Shown one piece after another: positions 57,795 to 64,000 of a stretch of 64,000 bases of DNA. The stretch is from the NCBI GenBank assembly GCA_029204225.1, contig CM055092.1:82471543-82535542 (forward strand), in the 5' to 3' direction. The translations under genes and the position numbers were made by a program. This stretch comes from Diphasiastrum complanatum (taxonomy: Eukaryota; Streptophyta; Lycopodiopsida; Lycopodiales; Lycopodiaceae). Under the pieces are notes generated by a model that ran no database searches, had not been told where the DNA came from, and saw only the letters and a list, made by a program, of their open reading frames with translations. Each line of letters starts with the position of its first letter. The first letter of the stretch is position 1.

Positions 57795-58100
57795 GTATTC
57801 TCTCTCCCCATGAGTTACATCCTTTTATAACAGGTCCAAAACTTAACTTGCCACTTGGTTTCCCTCCAATATGAAAAACACTACTATTTTTAGGACTAGA
57901 TTTAATGTACCCAACATTCAAATTTGAATCTATTCAAACTTGACTTCTAAAATTTCCCACACTTTCCAAAAGTGTTTATTCAAATGCTTTTAGACTAATA
58001 TAACTTTGAAAAGTCAAACTCTAAGTCTAATATGAAATTGGCCTCAAATGCCATATAAACAAATGTAGCAAATATGACTAAACTAGTTGAATCTTTCAAA
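57390..58100 (-). repeat. Minus-strand copia LTR with GA expansion
   Basis: 711 bp homologous to the LTR at 47415-48050 along its length. It starts TGTGAAAGATTTTAG; at its other end CTTTCAAA stands where CTTTCACA is expected. It is longer than its relative mainly because of a GA array at 57721-57796. A polypurine tract (complement CTCCCTCCTTT, 58101-58111) abuts it, marking it as a 3' LTR. Confidence 0.8.
57721..57796 (+). repeat. (GA)n microsatellite inside an LTR
   Basis: A 76-bp GA array with one G interruption near 57785. The related LTR at 47.4-48.0 kb has only GAAAAGAGAAG at the corresponding place. Confidence 0.95.
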
Positions 58101-58560
58101 CTCCCTCCTTTAAATAACAAAAAATGTTTTCATAAGGAAATCACAAAGATATGAAACTTCTCAATTCTCTTCTAGCACTTGTACCAAGCAAACCAACAAA
58201 TAGAATCATGAAATCTTGATCAACCTATGATCTATCCTCAATCTAATGACTCTTGCCACTTCCTAAGATTGAAACACACTCAAATGAAGTCCAACAACCT
58301 CACTATCTAGATATTCAATCAAAATTAGGGTTTTGACAAAATCACAAAAAATTGAATATTCCAAATCTACATGCAAATGCTTAAAATCTTGATATGCAAT
58401 CTATTAGCCACCAGACTAATCCAATGATTCAAAAATCAGCCAGATCCAACATGCGATGTTAGAAATCGGAATTGATCAAGATTATAAACCTATATAGGGT
58501 TTTGATTTGCAAAAGATCCAATCTACATAAGCAAGAAACTCAATTTAGCTAGTTTGGGTA
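58101..58560 (-). mobile_element. Copia leader fused to polypurine tract: internally deleted element
   Basis: On the minus strand, leader sequence homologous to 46880-47330 runs down to AAAGGAG and continues straight into GGGAGT and the LTR. In the related element the same AAAGGAG is followed by more leader and gag. So gag-pol is missing and the leader joins the 3' end, apparently at a short shared AAAGGAG. The 5' LTR and primer site are not found beyond 58560. Confidence 0.7.
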
Positions 58561-59010
58561 GCAAACCATATGTGCATCTTCTTCCAATCACAGTGTGGAT
58601 TGTATATGGTAGATTTTGCCCATTTTTGGCCACTTCAACAACATAATGTGTCCTATTTTTAAGGGCACATGCCCAAAAAAATCGAGCACCATAACACATG
58701 GCATAAATGCACTATGCTAAAGTACACGTGCATCTTCTGTTTTATAATTTGAATTTGTTAAATGCAAATGGCTGCTCTGTTTCATAAATTTACCAACTAT
58801 TTTACTTATTATATTATATGATTTTGAGATTGATTTTTGTTATAAAATATTGTTGTATTGTCATTATAATCATGGTGATTGGGAAGTTTTAACATTGTGT
58901 ACAAAATTGTGATCTAATTTTCTATTTTGGATGTTCTTTATGCCACTTAGTGGACTCTAGACCTATATAAAAGGAAAGAACTTAAATAGCACATATCTTA
59001 TTGGAAGACA
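58561..59010. other. Unassigned AT-rich DNA
   Basis: Nothing recognisable. Confidence 0.35.
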
Positions 59011-59214
59011 TATTTGTACATTTATAAACATTAGAAGAGGGTTGTACATGTATAAAATTTGTACTAATCTAGTAAAAAAATAGATAAACATTTGTACTAA
59101 TTAGTGAAAAACATTTATATTTGTACATTTATAAACATTAGAAGAGGGTTGTACATGTATAAAATTTGTACTAATCTAGTGAAAAAATAGATAAACATTT
59201 GTACTAATTAGTGA
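59011..59214 (+). repeat. 107-bp tandem duplication
   Basis: TATTTGTACATTTATAAACA starts units at 59011 and 59118. They match almost perfectly through ACTAATTAGTGA, with one visible substitution (TAGTAAAAAA against TAGTGAAAAA). Confidence 0.93.
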
Positions 59215-60121
59215 GCTAGTGCTAGTCTAGCAATAAAATGTGATATGTGTTAAGATGGGATTCGTCTTTGCTACACATAAAAGTACACCTATAAACAATT
59301 TCAAGATGGAAGTAGGGCAGGGCTTTCTTGGCATCTCAAAGAAGAGTTGATTTGTTATTGTATAAGATCTAAGTTCACCAAGAAGCGAAAGTCAATTAAT
59401 TGGCTGTAATCAAAGATACATATTTTCTTTTTTGGCTTTTGTGAATTATCTAAGGAAGACATTTTTACATGACTTTTAGAAATCAGATTGCATTTTTTTC
59501 CAGCTATTCTTATTTTTCAAATTCCAATACAACAAGTGAACAGGGGGATAGTAGAAAAGAGAATCTAGGACCTAGAGAGGAAGCCCTTGGGAGATGTGTA
59601 GTGGTCTTACTAATGATGCAGTACGCAGTCAATACTGATATGAAGAGACTACGAGTTCTGGGACCTTAGCGTGTGTGTCCCCGTCAAGGCCTTACGTCAT
59701 TGCTCGAAACGTGAACTGAAGCCGTAAGGGGTTTAATTTGATTTGGGTTAAAGTTTTTAACTGCGGCCTTTCCTTAACTGCTTCCCCCCAGACCTCTCCT
59801 CTCCTGGAGCGCTCCAGGGCTCCCCCTCCCATACCTCGGGCAGCTTGTCCGCCAGCCGAGAATCTTAATGTGGACTCCGGTCGGCATTGCTCGAAGGGGC
59901 AGCGACGGTCCATATTGCCAAAAGGCAGGCTATTCTGTCAAATGTTGGCGGCTGCTAAGATGATAGGGCTTTCGGAAAAGCCGTGAGATTGACACTGGGG
60001 TAGGATTTGGGGTCGGATATTATTTTAGTGGCAGAGCTGGGAGAGGAGGAATGCGAAGGGTTGGCCAATCTAATCCAACCACTGGGAGTGTTTGTTTAGC
60101 GACGTTGCGCGAGATATGGGG
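59215..60121. other. Unassigned DNA, CpG-rich from about 59650
   Basis: AT-rich up to 59650, then CpG-retaining. No domain in frames of up to 82 codons. Confidence 0.35.
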
Positions 60122-60640
60122 TCAGTGTCCAGCTCCGTCATCGAGACATTGGCGTCCACGGCTGTCGCTTGTCCCCCCCAAGACTCCATCCTTCATCCCT
60201 CGCTCTCGCATCTGATCTGATGCGAGAGCTAGCCACATCTGCCCTGCTGCTTCCATTTCCTCCTGTCTTGTATCTACGATTTCTATTTCTGTTTCTACTT
60301 TGAAAAGGACCTCAGCCTCATGGTTCTTGGTGAATCTTGTAATCACGCTTGTGTGCTCCAGGTGCCTTTGCTCCTGCTTTTTAAATGTTAGCGTACAGCA
60401 AATTTCTCGATCTCGATGCTCCGTGCCCAGCCAAAGCGTAAAATCAAATCTCTGTGAACTGGTAGTTACTAGTGCTTCGTTAAACTCAATTTGACAGCTA
60501 CACGGGATAAGGATTGAACTTGAGCAAGTGCAAGAAGCGATCTCTGCAAGTTGAACTAGGTATCTGAACTGAGATGATAATTTTGCCAAAAAGGCAGAAT
60601 GCCGTGCACGAAACTGTCGTGTTTTTTTCCCATCACACAT
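60122..60640 (-). CDS. Unrecognised 172-codon frame in a CpG-rich region
   Basis: The longest non-transposon frame in the right third of the window. It has a basic start (K-K-T-R-Q-F-R-A-R-H), a Cys-rich middle (C-T-C-S-S) and an acidic E-V-L-F-K-V-E-T-E-I-E-I-V stretch. I see no domain, signal peptide or membrane segment. It lies in the CpG-retaining patch 59.65-61.7 kb, which raises the chance of a host exon. It could equally be a chance frame on the strand opposite real, unread exons. Confidence 0.25.
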   Translation of the reverse strand: MCDGKKTRQFRARHSAFLAKLSSQFRYLVQLAEIASCTCSSSILIPCSCQIEFNEALVTTSSQRFDFTLWLGTEHRDREICCTLTFKKQEQRHLEHTSVITRFTKNHEAEVLFKVETEIEIVDTRQEEMEAAGQMWLALASDQMRERGMKDGVLGGTSDSRGRQCLDDGAGH

Positions 60641-63600
60641 AGTATAGCCCTCCTGCTAGTAAGATCGTGTATCTGCCTTGAAGGCTGTGACCAAAGCACT
60701 GCGTGTGCGTCACATCGGAGAAGAATCACCGAGTTGTCTGAATTGCAGACGTTTGTGCGTTGAAATCGTTCAAAGTATCTAGAGAGTCATCTCACCAGGT
60801 TATCTATTAGTGTAGTAAATCACTGGTTCAAATTCGGTACTTGTTTCATGCTTGAGCAACATAAATTCTAATCTTCACTTCTCTGAAAACTAAGTCGACA
60901 TGTTTCTTACAGGCTTCAGACTAGATAATTGCGATATCGTTCTGTTTTAGCATGGTAACATTCTGAAAGAAACTTTTGTGGCGATATCCATCCTCATTAA
61001 GATGTATATAGAGATCAAGCTACATCCCCTGTTCACCTTGCCTGTACATTTGCTTCTGCTAACGAGTAGGTTGAAAAGAGGTCATCATCAATTACATTTT
61101 GAGCCCGAAACGAAAGCGATCAAAATGATTTCGAGGAACTTTATTGGTGGTCAAATACGTTTCTGAATCGGCTCTTCACAAATTCAATATCCTTCAGAGT
61201 TGTGCTCTTATTTGCTGAATTGATTGCTGATAGTTACCAGTCTCGATTGTGCTAGATTTTTCCGAGCATAGAGCTGCCATAACTTCCATTCCGCCCATAG
61301 CATCAGACAACGTAAGCTACTTCACTGTGGCATGACTTAGCACATCTTGCATCTTTTGAATATATTTTAAGAGTTCCTGAGTATCAACTCTTGCAAGTCG
61401 GGGATGTACTGGCCCGTGTGAGGCAATTCTTCCATTGAATGTTAGCTATCCTTGTTACCCCTTGCCTGTCTCGTCTACGTCTAGGCATGACGAGGTACTT
61501 CCATAATATTCAACCGCAGAGGAGCTCCTCTGTCGTTCATCTAGACTTTGGATTAGATTTTAATATACGTTGGAAACGAATCAACGGAGCAAAGTAAACT
61601 GAACGTGCGTATCGCCCAAACTGATTGTAGATTTGCCGCAGGATCTAGGTCCTTCAAAACCTGGACTTATTTGGAGAGAATAGCTTCTTGTTGTCAGTCA
61701 TTTTTCTTTACTGACAGATCCATGACTTTAGTTAATAAGAGTCATTTCTCAGACTCAACTTTCTCCCTAGACAGTTGATAAATTCTGCCATCCCCATCAC
61801 TATGAGATTTTGTCCTTTTCTGTTGATGTCTCCGTTTCAAATTCTACACTATGGCACTATGACATTTTTACGTCGGAGAACCCATGCTCGTACCACATTA
61901 TCTATCATATGCAAACTAATCTCTAAGCGATTGCTATTACAAAGAGCTTCTACTTTGTTTGCTCAGTATTGTAACCCCAAACGTTTCTAACATCTGAATA
62001 TATGTCCTGATTATTGCCTGCAGGTGCACACTTCGTATGGAAATTAAGCTCAGTATTACCGCGTATAGGGCATTTCTTAGCACTTGAAGTAATGGAGTGA
62101 TAAATCCAAATTTGATTTAGGTAAGTTATCTGCTTCAGTTAGTAGTTCACGTTGTTTTTGCTTTGCTTCTTTCATTACTGAACCATGAAACGTTTGAGGT
62201 TGTGTTTATTACCACTAAGGATCGATCATACTCCGCTTTTGCCTTTCTGAATATTATCCTGCACATGGTATCGAAATGTGGAACACCATTATTCTTGTCA
62301 GGCTATGATTATCCGGGTGAAAAGGCCCCTATAGCAATTAGATTTTTGTAGAATGCTACATGAGCGGATGTAGATTGTTTTCATAATGATCTTTCAGTAT
62401 AGGAACGTCGCATGCAAATTTTCCATGTTTCTGTTGTAGTTGCTGCCTCAGTATGCACATGGATTAAAATGGATGAAGACACTTTTTGACTCGTTATGAA
62501 ATAATGTACCATCATCACTAGACAGTTCAAGACAAAGATCTAATATTAAGTGATTAGATCGCCAACAGCAAGTGACTACTGCTAATATTTTGTTTTCAGT
62601 TCCGCAAATAAACGGTTGTAAGGCCCTAGACCCTCTTCTTTTCTCCTCTGGCTAGCATAAAGTTGTAAGTTTAGATTGACTTATACTCTTGTCTACGCTC
62701 CTGTAAATCAATCAGCATAGCTTAAAACAAGAGAATGATATTCTAAAGTCTTATCATTCGAAATAAGTGCTTCTAATGAGAATATAAGTAGGACTCATTT
62801 GCAGGTAGACATGCGTATCCTATGCAGATCATGACCTAGTAAAGTCATTGCTTTGTTGTGCAATGTGTACAGGTGAACTTATCATGCCGCCGTGTTTCCT
62901 AAATATTCACATCCCTTGTGAGGCTTGAAAGTTGAAAATTGTAGATTTTTATCTGCCGTTTTATAAGACCAGGCTTTCTGATTATTAAGTACTCGACTTT
63001 TCGGGTCAACTATCTGTATTTCATCTGATTTCCATTCCACGGCCAACTTAGACGTATATTTTTGCATCACTCTGTTGGATAGAACTATCTGTAGAGACTC
63101 ATTCAACAGAGTGCTGCTAAGTATAAAATTTTATTTTTTGCTTGTAAAATATGAGATAACCTCAAAGGAGTGGTCTTAAACAAATGGAAAAAGCTGGGTA
63201 CTTTTGTGGCTATTATAAAATCAGCAACAATTCACATGGCCCATCTGTTATTGAACGTAATTGAGATGTTGAAATATCAGGTCTTCATGGATCACACCAA
63301 GAGAAGTCTTCCTATACCCGAAACACTACCACCATCTCAATTGCAGATGGATATTGCTTTGCTCTGGCCTCTATCATGCCAGTCGTAGAACTTTCTTTGC
63401 CAGTTGTAGAACTTTCTTCTCTCCAGCGGAAAGATGATGAGAAGTTATTAAAGTACTTGCATGAAATGATTAACTAGCTAATGCTTACTATGCGTCATCT
63501 TTTCTATTGACCAAGTTAGAGATATTTTATGTGATCAGAATTTTGAAGTGTACGGAATGAGGTCATTCTGAAAGGCTTACTACAGAACCTAGTGAAAGTC

Positions 63601-64000
63601 CCGATGTTCCATACAGAAGGCATGTTCTTTTAAAACATTTTTTAAAAGCTTCTCTTAGAAAATATTTACTATTTTATAGTTGTTGTACCCTAGAGTTTCT
63701 ACTGCAGAAGTTTGTGTAGACTTTTGAAGATCTGTGTTTGCCTTTTAGTCTGACATGTTCTTCATGGAAGATCAAATTCACATTGTCAAGGCACTGAGAA
63801 TCAGTGGTCTTAAGGCTTTGCTTGTTTGCTAAATGTTCTGAAGTAGCCCAAACACTTTTCGAGTCAGGGCCACCTACTCTTTAGTCATGATCCTTTCTCG
63901 AAGACAAAATAACAGTCATTTGTGGCAAGAGTGCAAGGGATGGCACATTCTTCAACGTGTACACAGATTAGAATGATTGATAGTTGATGGATATTTCTGA
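60641..64000. other. Unassigned DNA, possibly host intergenic or intronic
   Basis: No transposon protein, LTR or RNA gene was recognised here, unlike the rest of the window. Short frames (72 codons at 63170-63388; 74 on the minus strand at 62882-63106) lack domains. Base composition is more even. It may be low-copy host DNA. Confidence 0.35.

Overview
This 64 kb window is land-plant nuclear DNA dominated by transposable elements. The evidence is: Ty1/copia and Ty3/gypsy polyproteins of plant type, initiator-Met-tRNA primer sites (TGGTATCAGAGC), GT-AG introns of about 80 bp, TTTAGGG-like stretches near 23.53 kb, and very long GA/CT microsatellites. AT-rich spacers and nested decayed elements suggest a large genome. 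A fern or other non-flowering plant is possible, but the sequence alone does not settle it. No intact conserved host housekeeping gene was recognised.

Layout. 0-3.3 kb: unassigned AT-rich DNA. 3.3-10.6 kb: a decayed copia element split by an intact 5861-bp copia element (copy 1, 3751-9611, target duplication TCTCC). 10.6-14.8 kb: segment A of an unclassified element. It has a divergent, CenH3-like histone H3 ORF on the minus strand, an ~840-bp divergent promoter region carrying a repeated 16-bp motif, an intron-containing plus-strand gene (ORF1), and a convergent transposase-like gene (ORF2) truncated at 14.83 kb. 14.85-16.3 kb: copia RT/RNase H remnant with a probable LTR. 16.6-19.2 kb: poly(C)/CT/CG tract and unassigned DNA. 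19.2-22.3 kb: gag-like and protease-like LTR-element debris. 23.5-29.3 kb: pieces of several LTRs, a tandem repeat, a copia RT pseudogene and a 161-bp inverted repeat. 31.6-42.3 kb: segment B, a second and longer copy of the unclassified element, interrupted by a second intact copia element (copy 2, 32349-38209, target duplication CTGAT). 42.4-50.4 kb: copia integrase remnant, tandem repeat, a tail-to-tail copia chimera with a minus-strand LTR/PBS/gag, and a gypsy protease-integrase remnant. 50.5-64 kb: mostly unassigned DNA with two CpG-retaining patches, short tandem duplications and a minus-strand LTR carrying a fused leader.

How the parts relate. The two intact copia copies have the same length, differ at four residues by eye, and their LTR pairs look identical within each copy, so the family moved recently. 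Segments A and B are paralogous copies of a two- or three-gene element. Both copies are broken: A lacks the 5' part of ORF2, and B lacks the histone end and carries frameshifts and a stop. Together they show the architecture. In A the histone-like gene and ORF1 have the same motif in the same relative orientation 13-16 nt before their ATGs, which ties the histone gene to the element. This is the strongest candidate here for something undescribed.
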